From Collinsella sp. (GTDB taxonomy: Bacteria > Actinomycetota > Coriobacteriia > Coriobacteriales > Coriobacteriaceae): a stretch of DNA of 30,031 bases. This document shows positions 20,780-28,861 of the stretch, piece by piece. Each line of letters begins with the position of its first letter. Positions within the stretch are counted from its first letter, which is position 1. The DNA lies in contig JAUMPM010000047.1 in the NCBI GenBank assembly GCA_031294825.1, forward strand, positions 1 through 30,031, written 5' to 3'. Position numbers and translations under genes: made by a program. The notes below the pieces were generated by a model, which saw nothing but the letters and a program-made list of their open reading frames with translations, did not search any database and was not told where the DNA came from.

Positions 20780-21895
20780 CTACATCTCCTCCTTCACTAG
20801 CGCGGCAAACGCAGCCAGCACCTCATCATTTTCCTGCGGGGTACCCACGGTAATGCGCAGACAGTCCGCAAGCCCCGGCGCATAGCTAAAGTCGCGCACC
20901 AAAATCGAATACTCATCGCGCAGACGCTCGCGCACGCGCGTGGCATGCGGCGTACGCACGAGCACAAAGTTCGCCGCGCTCGGCCATGCCTCCACGGGCA
21001 AGCCCTCGGCAGCCATCGCGCGCAGAGCTGCCAGCTCGCGCTCGCGCTCGGATGCGACCTGCGCCACCACGGGCGCATAGGCATCGCGAGCACGCACGCA
21101 GGCAAGTGCTGCCACCTGGCTCAGCACGTTGACCGAATAGATCTGGCGAATCGCCGCGAACACGTCGATGACCCCCGGCGCGGCAATCACATAACCCAGA
21201 CGCGCACCGGCAGCGCCAAACGCCTTGGACAGCGTGTGCAAAATCACCAGGTTGGGATGCTCGGCGATAAGCCCCTGCGCCGTGGTGGCCGCGCCAAACG
21301 AATCGTCGGCATACTCAACGTAGGCCTCGTCGACCATTACCATGCCAGGGCACGCATCGCACAGCGCCGCGACAAAATCGAGCGGAGCTACATCACCCGT
21401 AGGATTGTTGGGCGAGGTCACGATGGCGAGGTTGCACTCGGGCGCCGCGGCAAGCACGGCTGCCTGGTCGAGCTCAAAGGTCGCCGGATCGCGCCACACG
21501 TCGCGCACCTCGGTCTGGCAGAGCGACGCAAAGAACGCGTACTCGCTAAAGCACGGCGGGCAGTTGAGCAGGGTCCGTCCCGCGCCGCCAAACGCCAGCA
21601 GATAGTTATAGAGCAGCTCGTCGCCGCCGTTGCCCACGCAGATGTTCTCGCGCGTCACGCCATGCCAGGCAGCAAGCTCGTCGCGCAGGTCGTTGGACAT
21701 GGGATCGGGATAGCGGTTGAGCGGTGTAGCAGCCAGGGCGGCGTCGACCGCCTCGCGCACGCCGGCCGGCACGGGATAGGTGTTCTCGTTGGCCGAAAGG
21801 TTGATGCGCGTGGGCGTAAAGTTGGGATCGTAGGGCTCAATGCCGGCCAAGTAGGGCTGGACGAGCTCCTTCATGCGCGGCGTGAGTTCGGCCAT
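20780..21895 (-). CDS. hisC: histidinol-phosphate aminotransferase
   Basis: Encodes 371 residues from the ATG at 21895, one base after hisD ends, with AGGAGG before it. Fold-type I PLP enzyme: SANENTYP and YPDP substrate region, GNGGDELL, SPNNPTG (cofactor aspartate region), VDEAYVEY, Schiff-base Lys224 in TLSKAFGAAGARLGY, and a C-terminal LRITVGTPQEN arginine. Transaminates imidazole acetol phosphate. Family members can also act on aromatic amino acids. The longer frame to 21964 has no better ribosome site. Confidence 0.95.
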   Translation of the reverse strand: MAELTPRMKELVQPYLAGIEPYDPNFTPTRINLSANENTYPVPAGVREAVDAALAATPLNRYPDPMSNDLRDELAAWHGVTRENICVGNGGDELLYNYLLAFGGAGRTLLNCPPCFSEYAFFASLCQTEVRDVWRDPATFELDQAAVLAAAPECNLAIVTSPNNPTGDVAPLDFVAALCDACPGMVMVDEAYVEYADDSFGAATTAQGLIAEHPNLVILHTLSKAFGAAGARLGYVIAAPGVIDVFAAIRQIYSVNVLSQVAALACVRARDAYAPVVAQVASERERELAALRAMAAEGLPVEAWPSAANFVLVRTPHATRVRERLRDEYSILVRDFSYAPGLADCLRITVGTPQENDEVLAAFAALVKEEM

Positions 21896-21896
21896 A

Positions 21897-23333
21897 TTAG
21901 GCCTCCTCGACGACCGCGCCAACGGCACCGCCCGCAGCCGCCGCCAGGTCCACGCCCTCGGCAACCGTCGCCACGGCGTCGCCCGGCCAGGCGACCCTGG
22001 TCAGGTCGGCCGCGGCCAGAGACTCGGCGCTCACGGCATCCTCGCCCTGCTCCAACACGCGGCGACGCAGTGCGGCGGAAAGCGCGTGTGCCCACAGGCC
22101 CTCGGCCTCGGCCAAACGCTGCGTAGCGGGAGCATCGGAGAGCAGGCCCTCGGGCGTATAGCAAATGACACTCGAGCGCTTGACGAACTCCTCCACCGAA
22201 AGCGGGTTGGAGAACATGGCCGTGCCGCCGGTCGGCAGCGTGTGATTGGGGCCGGCAACATAATCGCCGAGTGGCTCGGAGCTCCAAGCGCCCACAAAGA
22301 TGGCGCCGGCGTTGCGAATACCGCCAAGCAGGCCCATCGCATCCTTGCAGTGCAGCTCCAGGTGCTCGGGCGCCACGGTGTTCACCGCCTCGACGGCGGC
22401 AGCCATGTCGGCGGCTACCACGATAGCGCCCTCATTGTCGAGTGAGGCGCGCGTGATCTCGGCACGCGGGGACTGCGCCACCAGAATATCGATACCCGCC
22501 TCGACCTCACGCGCAAACTGCTCGTCGCAGGTCACCAGATAGCAGGCTGCCAGCGGGTCGTGCTCGGCCTGGGCCATCAGGTCGGCCGCGACCACCATGG
22601 GCTTGGCCGTGGCGTCGGCCAGCACGCAGACCTCGGAGGGACCGGCGACCATATCGATACCCACATCACCCGAGACAATCTGCTTGGCAGCGGCGACAAA
22701 GGCGTTACCCGGGCCGGTAATCTTGTCGACACGCGGAATGGTCTCGGTACCGTACGCCAGCGCGGCCACGGCCTGGGCGCCGCCCACCATATAGATCTCG
22801 TCCACGCCGCCGAGCTTTGCCGCAGCGAGCGTGTAGGGGCTGATCAGGCCGTCCTTTTGCGGCGGGGTCACCATGACCACGCGTTTGACGCCGGCCACCT
22901 TGGCGGGAATGGCGTTCATAAGCACGGTGGAAGGGTACTGCGCACGACCGCCCGGCACATAGATGCCGGCCGCAGCAAGCGGGGTCACCTTAACACCGAG
23001 CATCGTGCCGTCCGGGCGCGTGGCAAACCAGCTCTGCTCGACCTCGCGCTGGTGGAACTCGCGAATCTGACGCGCGGCCTTCTCGAGCGCCGCGACAAAA
23101 GCGGGATCGAGGCCTTCGAGCGCGGCATCGATCTGCTCTTGCGGCAGACGGAAGCTCTGCAGCTCAACGCCGTCAAAGCGCTGGCAATAGTCGCGCACTG
23201 CAGCATCGCCGTTGGCACGCACGTTGACCACGATATCGCGGGCGGCGTCGACAATGTTATGCGGCAGCACGCCCTTACGGTTGAGCTGGTTGGTAACGAG
23301 GCGCTCGCCGGGAGCAAGCTTGATGGTCTTCAT
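21897..23333 (-). CDS. hisD: histidinol dehydrogenase with extended C-terminus
   Basis: Encodes 478 residues; the family is usually about 430. Catalyses the last two oxidations to histidine with NAD and zinc. Visible: PGGRAQYPSTVLM, VGGAQAVAALAYGTETI, KITGPGN, zinc ligands Gln255 and His258 (AQAEHDP), catalytic Glu322/His323 (APEHLEL), Asp358 (LGDY), GPNHTLPTGG, and His416 (LWAHA). Residues from about 427 to 478 lie beyond the normal end and form an acidic, Ala/Gly/Val-rich tail of unknown role. AGGGGATA precedes the ATG. It is 105 bases from hisZG, and that gap holds a hairpin with a T-rich tail. Confidence 0.95.
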   Translation of the reverse strand: MKTIKLAPGERLVTNQLNRKGVLPHNIVDAARDIVVNVRANGDAAVRDYCQRFDGVELQSFRLPQEQIDAALEGLDPAFVAALEKAARQIREFHQREVEQSWFATRPDGTMLGVKVTPLAAAGIYVPGGRAQYPSTVLMNAIPAKVAGVKRVVMVTPPQKDGLISPYTLAAAKLGGVDEIYMVGGAQAVAALAYGTETIPRVDKITGPGNAFVAAAKQIVSGDVGIDMVAGPSEVCVLADATAKPMVVAADLMAQAEHDPLAACYLVTCDEQFAREVEAGIDILVAQSPRAEITRASLDNEGAIVVAADMAAAVEAVNTVAPEHLELHCKDAMGLLGGIRNAGAIFVGAWSSEPLGDYVAGPNHTLPTGGTAMFSNPLSVEEFVKRSSVICYTPEGLLSDAPATQRLAEAEGLWAHALSAALRRRVLEQGEDAVSAESLAAADLTRVAWPGDAVATVAEGVDLAAAAGGAVGAVVEEA

Positions 23334-23365
23334 ATCGGTATCCCCTATCGGTCGAGGTTTTGTTC

Positions 23366-23411
23366 GAAAAACGAGAGACCGGGCGGCGGCGCCAGTCGGC
23401 CCGCAGCCCGG
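23366..23411 (-). terminator. possible attenuating hairpin between hisZG and hisD
   Basis: On the minus strand CCGGGC (23411-23406) pairs with GCCCGG (23384-23379) with further GC pairing inside, followed by TCTCTCGTTTTT. It resembles a weak intrinsic terminator in the middle of the operon and could reduce downstream expression relative to hisZG. Alternatively it is an RNA-processing site. Confidence 0.35.
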
Positions 23412-23438
23412 ACGTTGGGGCGCCCGTGCGTGCTCGCG

Positions 23439-25154
23439 CTATTGTGCCGAGCCCGCAACGGGCTCAAAATGCTTGTCCTTCACGGCTGCCGCCAAGCGAT
23501 CTGCCAGATTGCGCACGCGCGGATCCAGACGTGCGGCACCCGGATTGACAAAGAAGCGGGCCGTGCAGTCCATAATGCGACCAGTAATAACGAGGTCGTT
23601 ATCGCGCAGCGTGGCGCCCGTGGCGGTAATATCCACGATGCGATCGGTCATGCCGACGATGGGGCCCAGCTCAATGTTACCGTGCAGCGAGACGATATCG
23701 GCGTTCACGCCGCGCTCGGCATACCAGGCGCTCGCGATGCGCGGATACTTGGTGGCCACGCGAAGCGACCCGCGGCGGGCATAGTTGCGCTCGGCCTGGC
23801 CGGCGCGCCACGCAGGCTCCGCCTCGATAAACGTGCACAGGCCGTAGCCCAGGTCGACCAGCTGCAGCAGGTTGAGGTCTGCCTCGATAAGCGAGTCCCA
23901 ACCGCAGATGCCGCAGTCGGCACCGCCGCAGCCCACAAAGGCGGGCGCGTCGCTGGGACGCACGATGACAAACTCGATATCGCCGACCGCACCCTCACCG
24001 GCCTGTGTGTCGCGGCCGCGCACGATGAGGTGACGACCGGGGTCACGCAGCTCAGAGACATCCAAGCCCGCGGCCTCGAGCACGTCGAGCGTGTCGGCCT
24101 TAAGCGAGCCCTTGGGCACGGCAATGCGCAGCGGACCCTCGGCACCGCGCCCCACGGCGTGATCGCCATCGGAAGCAGCGTCCTCGGCCGAGGTGTGCGC
24201 GGCCTCCAGACGCTCGAGCGAAAAGGCGAAGCCCGCCGCCGGCACCTCGATGCCGTCGCCAAATGCACCGGTAAAGATGGAGTCGTAGCGTCCGCCCGAA
24301 CCGACCGGATCGGGCAGTCCGCCGGCATAGGCCTTAAAGACCAGGCCCGTGTAGTAATCGAAAGAGTTCATGATGGAGAAGTCGAAGGACAGCACCTGGG
24401 CGTCCTCGGGAGCCAGGCCCTCGACCAGGGCACGCAGCTCGCGCGTCAGCGGCGCGACGATACCGGCAGCCTCCAGCAGCGCATCCACGCGGTCGAGCAC
24501 CTCGGCTCCACCGTGCAGACGCGGCAGCTCGCTAATGGCGACCTTAACGGCCTCGGACTCGGCACTTGCCGCCGCGCGGGCATCGAGGCCCACAAAGTCG
24601 TTGGCGTGCACGCAGCGCAGGGCCTCGGCAGCCATCTCGCGATCTTCGCACGCCGCGAGCAGCTCCTTAAACGGGCGTACGCTACCTGCGATAATGCGCG
24701 CATCGGGCAGCGCCAACTTACGCACGGCCTCGGCCACGAGCGACACAATCTCGACATCGCCCGCGGCATCACCTGCACCGATAAGCTCAAAGCCCAGCTG
24801 TGTAAACTGGCGCGAGCCGCCGGCGTTGCGCTGGCACTCACGAACCACCGGCGCCTCGTAGCGAAGGCGCAGGGGCAGATCGGCCGCACGCATGCGGGTC
24901 GAAACCAGGCGCACGATGGGCAACGTATTGTCGGGACGGACTACCAGCAGACGGCCATCATCGTCAAAGAGCTTAAACGGCGTGTCCGCAATGCGGCCGC
25001 CCTCCTCGAGCGAACCCTTGTCCTCGAGCAGCGGCGTCTCGACCGGCAGGTAATGATGCTCCCTGAAGCAGCCCTTCACCGTCAGCGCAATCTCCTCGCG
25101 CGCCTGAGCCTCCTCGGGCAATATGTCCCGGAATCCCCACGGTGTGGCCGTCAT
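23439..25154 (-). CDS. hisZ-hisG: HisZ-HisG fusion, ATP phosphoribosyltransferase
   Basis: Encodes 571 residues in one open frame. GAGGAGG lies 8 bases before the ATG at 25154. Residues 1-318 are HisZ, a histidyl-tRNA synthetase paralogue: VVRPDNTLPIVRL, the motif-2-like VVRECQRNAGGSRQFTQLG and FDYYTGLVFKAY with GSGGRYD. A polar Ala/Asp/Gly linker (319-341) leads to short-form HisG (342-565): LRIAVPKGSL, GGADCGICGWDSLIE, RVATKYPRIA, GNIELGPIVG and the PRPP loop VDITATGATL (507-516). Catalyses the first, histidine-feedback-controlled step, joining ATP and PRPP. Normally HisZ and HisG are separate chains in an octamer; here they are fixed 1:1. The sequence shows no frame break at the junction. 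Confidence 0.93.
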   Translation of the reverse strand: MTATPWGFRDILPEEAQAREEIALTVKGCFREHHYLPVETPLLEDKGSLEEGGRIADTPFKLFDDDGRLLVVRPDNTLPIVRLVSTRMRAADLPLRLRYEAPVVRECQRNAGGSRQFTQLGFELIGAGDAAGDVEIVSLVAEAVRKLALPDARIIAGSVRPFKELLAACEDREMAAEALRCVHANDFVGLDARAAASAESEAVKVAISELPRLHGGAEVLDRVDALLEAAGIVAPLTRELRALVEGLAPEDAQVLSFDFSIMNSFDYYTGLVFKAYAGGLPDPVGSGGRYDSIFTGAFGDGIEVPAAGFAFSLERLEAAHTSAEDAASDGDHAVGRGAEGPLRIAVPKGSLKADTLDVLEAAGLDVSELRDPGRHLIVRGRDTQAGEGAVGDIEFVIVRPSDAPAFVGCGGADCGICGWDSLIEADLNLLQLVDLGYGLCTFIEAEPAWRAGQAERNYARRGSLRVATKYPRIASAWYAERGVNADIVSLHGNIELGPIVGMTDRIVDITATGATLRDNDLVITGRIMDCTARFFVNPGAARLDPRVRNLADRLAAAVKDKHFEPVAGSAQ

Positions 25155-25183
25155 CTGGTGAGCCTCCTCATGCTGCGTTTCAT
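25151..25183 (-). CDS. possible 10-codon upstream frame overlapping hisZG
   Basis: An ATG at 25183 opens MKRSMRRLTR, ending in TGA that overlaps the hisZG ATG as ATGA. It contains the hisZG ribosome site and no histidine codons, so it is not a classical attenuation leader peptide. It has no clear ribosome site of its own. Coupling is possible but chance is likely. Confidence 0.2.
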   Translation of the reverse strand: MKRSMRRLTR

Positions 25184-25190
25184 ATAGAAC

Positions 25191-25235
25191 AGAAGACCGG
25201 CATAGCTCCGCCGGTCTTCTGGGTACTTTAGCATA
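25191..25235 (-). promoter_or_regulatory. his operon -10 and 5'-end hairpin
   Basis: Minus strand TATGCT (25235-25230) is a fair -10; no convincing -35 is seen. The expected start (near 25223) is directly followed by an 11-bp stem AGAAGACCGGC/GCCGGTCTTCT with an 8-base loop (25220-25191). A hairpin at the extreme 5' end often protects mRNA. It could also weakly terminate transcripts from the upstream isomerase gene. No T-box and no His-rich leader are visible. Confidence 0.45.
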
Positions 25236-25323
25236 CTAGAGTGCTTGCGGGGAGAATCCGTCGTAGCCGCTCACACCGTATTCATTTGGAAACATAGGGC
25301 AGATTGCCGCAACCCAACCCCAC

Positions 25324-26160
25324 CTAGGCGCCAATCGCACGACGATACTCTGCCATTACCTGCGCATCGGCAGCTGCGGGGTCGGCAAAATAGCGCCAGT
25401 CATAGGTCTCGGCCGAAACAACTCCGCGATAGCCGCGCGCCACCAGCCTATCCAGGTCGGCGCGCATATCGCGGTCGCCGTCACCCCAGGCAAGATGCGT
25501 CGTGCCATCTGCCGCAACATCGACAAAATGCACGTGGGCGACATCATCGCCAAGCAGATCGAAATAATCGTCGATGGTATCCCCCGCCACCGCCATAGCG
25601 CCTATATCCAGACACGCCTTAAGTGCCGGATGATCAACTGCCTCGATCATGCGCTTCGTGTCGGCCGCCGAGTTCACGATCATCGACTCAACCGGCTGTA
25701 GGGCCTCGAGCACCAGTCGCACGCCGCGCTCTCCCGCATGTTCGGCAATCGCACGCAACATCGAGGCACTTCGACCCCACGCGTCCTCAATCGGCTCGTT
25801 CAAAAATGCCCAGCCGCTCGAGACCATGACCTGCTCGGCTCCAAGTTCCGCCGCGATATCCACAACGTTCTTAAAGTACGCGAGCGTGCGGGCACGCGCC
25901 TCATTCCCGCGCGCCGCGATATTCCACGGCTTGGGGTTGTTCTGTTCGGGACAAAGCCCCACAATCCGAACCCCATACTGCTGCGACAGCTCCCGCACCT
26001 GCTCGAGCGAATCGTATCCATGGCAATCGACATACAGATGCATCGCCCCGGTCCAAAGCTCGCAACACGTGTAGCCCGAGGCCGCTGCCGAGGAAAAGAA
26101 TTCCTCAAGGTCAAAATAACGATGGCTGATATTCATGACGGCAAGCTGCGGATACTCCAT
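25324..26160 (-). CDS. sugar phosphate isomerase/epimerase, FrlC-like
   Basis: Encodes 278 residues. GAAAGG precedes the ATG at 26160; a GTG at 26169 lacks a site. TIM barrel of the xylose isomerase-like family. Four metal ligands sit at the usual places: Glu152 (LVLEALQP), Asp185 (CLDIGAM), His211 (HVHFVD) and Glu251 (SAETYDW). Spacing and length match epimerases such as FrlC (psicoselysine/fructoselysine) and tagatose/psicose 3-epimerases. Last gene of the PTS operon, behind a terminator-like hairpin. Together with the SIS protein, this suggests handling of the C3 epimer of an Amadori compound, although a plain ketose epimerase is possible. Confidence 0.82.
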   Translation of the reverse strand: MEYPQLAVMNISHRYFDLEEFFSSAAASGYTCCELWTGAMHLYVDCHGYDSLEQVRELSQQYGVRIVGLCPEQNNPKPWNIAARGNEARARTLAYFKNVVDIAAELGAEQVMVSSGWAFLNEPIEDAWGRSASMLRAIAEHAGERGVRLVLEALQPVESMIVNSAADTKRMIEAVDHPALKACLDIGAMAVAGDTIDDYFDLLGDDVAHVHFVDVAADGTTHLAWGDGDRDMRADLDRLVARGYRGVVSAETYDWRYFADPAAADAQVMAEYRRAIGA

Positions 26161-26177
26161 CTTGTCCACCTTTCGGC

Positions 26178-26211
26178 AAAAGGGCGCCGCAGCACAGTGT
26201 GCGCGACGCCC
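26178..26211 (-). terminator. terminator-like hairpin between IID and the epimerase
   Basis: Minus strand: GGGCGTCGC-GCAC-ACT-GTGC-T-GCGGCGCCC forms a stem of 9 plus 4 base pairs with one bulge, followed by TTTT. It ends just before the epimerase ribosome site, so it probably lowers expression of the last gene rather than ending the operon. Confidence 0.6.
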
Positions 26212-26243
26212 CCTCTTACATTGTTCTCATTATGACGGATACT

Positions 26244-27080
26244 CTACTGGACACCAAGCACTCCAAAGAACGCGCCGGCGATACTCACGAGCAGGATCAC
26301 GAGCATGATGAGCAGCGGATTCATCTTCTTCTTGAGCATGAGATAGACGATTCCAAACAGCCCCATCGTGACAAAGCCCGGGAAGATTCCGTTGAGCAGC
26401 TCGGCCAGCGTCTGAGCACCATCGCCCGCGCCGACCATGAGCGGAATGTCCACGGTGACCATCTCCATGGTCATAGCACCGATCACCATGGCGCCCATGA
26501 TAGAGGCCATCTTGACGATCGTGTCCATAATGCCCGATTCCTGGACCTTGCTGATCATGTCCGAGCCAAAGCGATATCCCACAAACGTCAGCAGGTAACG
26601 GATGATGTAGTGAGGGACGTTGAACACGAGCAGGAACAAAATCGGGCCAAGAATAGAGCCCTGCAGCGCCAGCGACGTGCCGACACCCGTTGCCAAAATT
26701 CGCAGCGTGCCCCAGTAGAAGGCATCGCCCACGCCGGACAGCGGTCCCATCAAAGCAAGCTTGACATTAGAGATCGCGCTCGTGTCAAAGCTATCGTCAG
26801 TAGCGTTGACCTCCTCCATTGCAGCGGCGATGGACATGGGGAGCGTCGAGATGTACGGCGTGACGTTATAGAGCTCCATATGGCGCTTAAGGGCGGCCTT
26901 AAAGTCCGCATCCTGCGGATACAGCTTGCGAAGAATCGGCATAAGGGCCCACATAAAGCCGATATGGCCCATACGCTCGTAGTTCCACGAATGCTCATAG
27001 GGAATCGAGCGCCAGAACAACTTCTTAAGGTCTGCGCGGGAAATCAGCCCGTCGTAAGAAGACTCAAACTTAAAACTCAT
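26244..27080 (-). CDS. mannose-family PTS IID component
   Basis: Encodes 278 residues from the ATG at 27080, which overlaps the IIC gene by 11 bases with GGGAG inside it. Family-typical features: an N-terminal SRADLKKLFWRSIPYEHSWNYERM, GFMWALMPILRKLY, the conserved MGPLSGVGDAFYWGTLR, then several hydrophobic segments (about 125-210) and a final membrane helix near the C-terminus (LLIMLVILLVSIAGAFFGVLG). Forms the membrane porter with IIC and imports the sugar during phosphorylation. Confidence 0.95.
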   Translation of the reverse strand: MSFKFESSYDGLISRADLKKLFWRSIPYEHSWNYERMGHIGFMWALMPILRKLYPQDADFKAALKRHMELYNVTPYISTLPMSIAAAMEEVNATDDSFDTSAISNVKLALMGPLSGVGDAFYWGTLRILATGVGTSLALQGSILGPILFLLVFNVPHYIIRYLLTFVGYRFGSDMISKVQESGIMDTIVKMASIMGAMVIGAMTMEMVTVDIPLMVGAGDGAQTLAELLNGIFPGFVTMGLFGIVYLMLKKKMNPLLIMLVILLVSIAGAFFGVLGVQ

Positions 27081-27861
27081 CGAACCCACTCCCAATCGCA
27101 GGATCCTCGGTTGCCACTGCGGGCTGCTCCGCTTTTTTCTTATCACCCAAAACCGTCATCGCGACGACGATGATCGCGGCAAAGATCGCCACGCCCGTCG
27201 TGCTAATGCCAAAGTAGGCGACGAGGAAGAAGCCAGCGAAGAAGAACGGAGCCACCGTTTTGTTCATAATCATCTGCGCCAGCATCGCAAAGCCGAGTGC
27301 GGGCAAGAAGGCGGCGGCGACATCCATGCCGGTCTGAACGAAATCGGGGATGATGTTGAGCAGGCTGGCAACAGCATCGGCACCAAAGAAGAATGCCAGG
27401 GGAATAATCAGCAGGCCGCACCAGCTCTGTGCGTAACCGGCGATGAGCATGTTGCGCGTGATGGCCTTGGTGTCTCCGTCCTCGACGTTTTTGTCGATAC
27501 GGTGCACCAGCAGCAGCATGACCGGTTGGCCCAGGGCCGTGTCGAGCGCCAGGACGATCGTGGCGATAGGAATACCCAGGGTCAGGGCCGCCGAAGCGTC
27601 CGCGCCGGCCTGCATGGCAAGAGATACGCCCAGGATAGTGCCGGAAATCGTATCGGGCGGGTTATAGGCGCCGACCGAGATGGCGCCGACCATGGCAAGC
27701 TCCATCGTGGCGCCCATAATTGTGCCGGTCACCACATCGCCCATAACAAGGCCGACCAGAGGTCCGAGCACGATCGGGCGCTGGAGGTAGCTCGTGCCCG
27801 TCAGCCACTCGGAATAGCCCAAAAGGGCAATAAGGAAAATCAGGATTGTCTTGATAACCAT
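27070..27861 (-). CDS. mannose-family PTS IIC component
   Basis: Encodes 263 residues. AGGGGC precedes the ATG at 27861, eight bases after the IIB stop. Polytopic membrane protein with the signature RPIVLGPLVGLVMGD near the start, GATMELAMVGAISVGAYNPPD, and repeated hydrophobic helices through residue 240. The cytoplasmic tail is charged (GDKKKAEQ). Substrate-binding half of the porter with IID. The subfamily cannot be set as mannose, N-acetylgalactosamine or Amadori-specific by eye. Confidence 0.95.
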   Translation of the reverse strand: MVIKTILIFLIALLGYSEWLTGTSYLQRPIVLGPLVGLVMGDVVTGTIMGATMELAMVGAISVGAYNPPDTISGTILGVSLAMQAGADASAALTLGIPIATIVLALDTALGQPVMLLLVHRIDKNVEDGDTKAITRNMLIAGYAQSWCGLLIIPLAFFFGADAVASLLNIIPDFVQTGMDVAAAFLPALGFAMLAQMIMNKTVAPFFFAGFFLVAYFGISTTGVAIFAAIIVVAMTVLGDKKKAEQPAVATEDPAIGSGFDEF

Positions 27862-27869
27862 GACAGCCC

Positions 27870-28340
27870 CTAACCGATGACCTTTGCGGCGTCAGTCTTC
27901 GCATCCGCCGGGATCATCTGAATGAACAGCTCGTAGCCCTCGCCGAGCAGTTCCTTCACGTAGGCCTCGTTCTCGGGCGTAAGGAACACGCTCGTCGAGA
28001 CCTGGCGGGCGTCCTCGCTAAAGGCGACGTTACCCAGGTTGATCTTCTTAACGCCCATCGCCTTGGCGACGGCACCGGCCTGCTGGATCGTCTCGCAAAC
28101 CACGAAGAGCTTGTACTTATCAGTCACACCGCTCTGGAGCGCCTTGACGGCATCCTCGGTGTTTTTGACGACGACCTTGCAGCCCTCCGGCTTTGCGAGG
28201 GATAGAGCTTGCAGGCGAAGCTTGTCATTGAGGACCGTGTCGCTCACCAACAGGATGCAGTCGGCACCCAGAGCCGAGGTCCAGCTAACGGCAACTTGGC
28301 CGTGAAGCAGTCGATAGTCCACGCGAATCATCTGAATCAT
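27870..28340 (-). CDS. mannose-family PTS IIB component
   Basis: Encodes 156 residues. GGGAGC precedes the ATG at 28340, 17 bases after IIA. The active site is His13 in RVDYRLLHGQVAVSW, the mannose-type IIB phosphohistidine, unlike the cysteine of the orphan IIB at 8749. Rest of the alpha/beta fold is intact to NLGNVAFSEDARQ and the C-terminal FIQMIPAD. Passes phosphate from IIA to the incoming sugar. Confidence 0.95.
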   Translation of the reverse strand: MIQMIRVDYRLLHGQVAVSWTSALGADCILLVSDTVLNDKLRLQALSLAKPEGCKVVVKNTEDAVKALQSGVTDKYKLFVVCETIQQAGAVAKAMGVKKINLGNVAFSEDARQVSTSVFLTPENEAYVKELLGEGYELFIQMIPADAKTDAAKVIG

Positions 28341-28357
28341 GATGTGCTCCCTAGTGG

Positions 28358-28774
28358 TTAAAACTCATCGAGTTCGGCCTGCCCCAGCAGGTCGTTGACG
28401 TACTTGACCTTGGTGTCGTCCGCCTCGACGATCTGGCGAATGGCCTCATCGATCGGGGTGGATTCGGGCACGAACAGCAGCTGAATAAGGAGCGGCAGGT
28501 TCATATTGGTCACGAGGTGCGTGTTAGGACGCGTCTGGACGATCTTGGTGAACTCGTTGTTGACACTGCCGCCAAAGAGGTCGGTGCAAACGACGACCTC
28601 ATCGTCCGCCGCAAAGCCGTTCAGAATCGCTGCGGCCTCCTTGGTCAGGTCCTCGTTTCCGTCGACATACATAGAGAGCGCATGGACGTTTTCGCGCTCG
28701 CCGGAAAGCAGGCCGATGCTCTCGACGATTCCGGACGCGAAATGAGCATGGGATGCAACGATAAACTGCCTCAT
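28358..28774 (-). CDS. mannose-family PTS IIA component
   Basis: Encodes 138 residues. AAGGGGAA precedes the ATG at 28774; the longer frame to 28858 runs into a hairpin. Phosphorylated residue is His9 in IVASHAHFASG. The usual motif is SHGxxA, so Ala10 replaces the common Gly. Further marks: CTDLFGGSVNNEF and the NLPLLIQLL segment. IIA and IIB are separate genes, as in many mannose-family systems. Accepts phosphate from HPr, neither HPr nor EI being encoded here. Confidence 0.93.
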   Translation of the reverse strand: MRQFIVASHAHFASGIVESIGLLSGERENVHALSMYVDGNEDLTKEAAAILNGFAADDEVVVCTDLFGGSVNNEFTKIVQTRPNTHLVTNMNLPLLIQLLFVPESTPIDEAIRQIVEADDTKVKYVNDLLGQAELDEF

Positions 28775-28804
28775 TCGATTCCCCTTCCTAGCAAATTTCG
28801 ACAT

Positions 28805-28833
28805 AAAAATGCCCGGACGCATGCGCCCGGGCA
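28805..28833 (-). terminator. terminator-like hairpin between the SIS gene and IIA
   Basis: Minus strand TGCCCGG (28833-28827) pairs with CCGGGCA (28816-28810), with GCGCATGCGT between, and is followed by TTTTT. It lies in the 87-base gap after the first gene of the operon. Partial termination here would make the SIS enzyme more abundant than the transporter. Confidence 0.65.
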
Positions 28834-28861
28834 GGGTGCTTCTTAAATGTGTGGTCAACTA

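Noticed and set aside
22560..25187. 875-codon open frame on the plus strand
   Set aside because: It is antisense to hisD and hisZG, which are certain. Long antisense frames are expected in GC-rich genes; the product is rich in His, Arg and Gly with no domain, and no ribosome site was seen.
25155..25323. T-box or histidine attenuator ahead of hisZG
   Set aside because: No T-box sequence, no specifier loop, and no run of His codons in any short frame of the leader.
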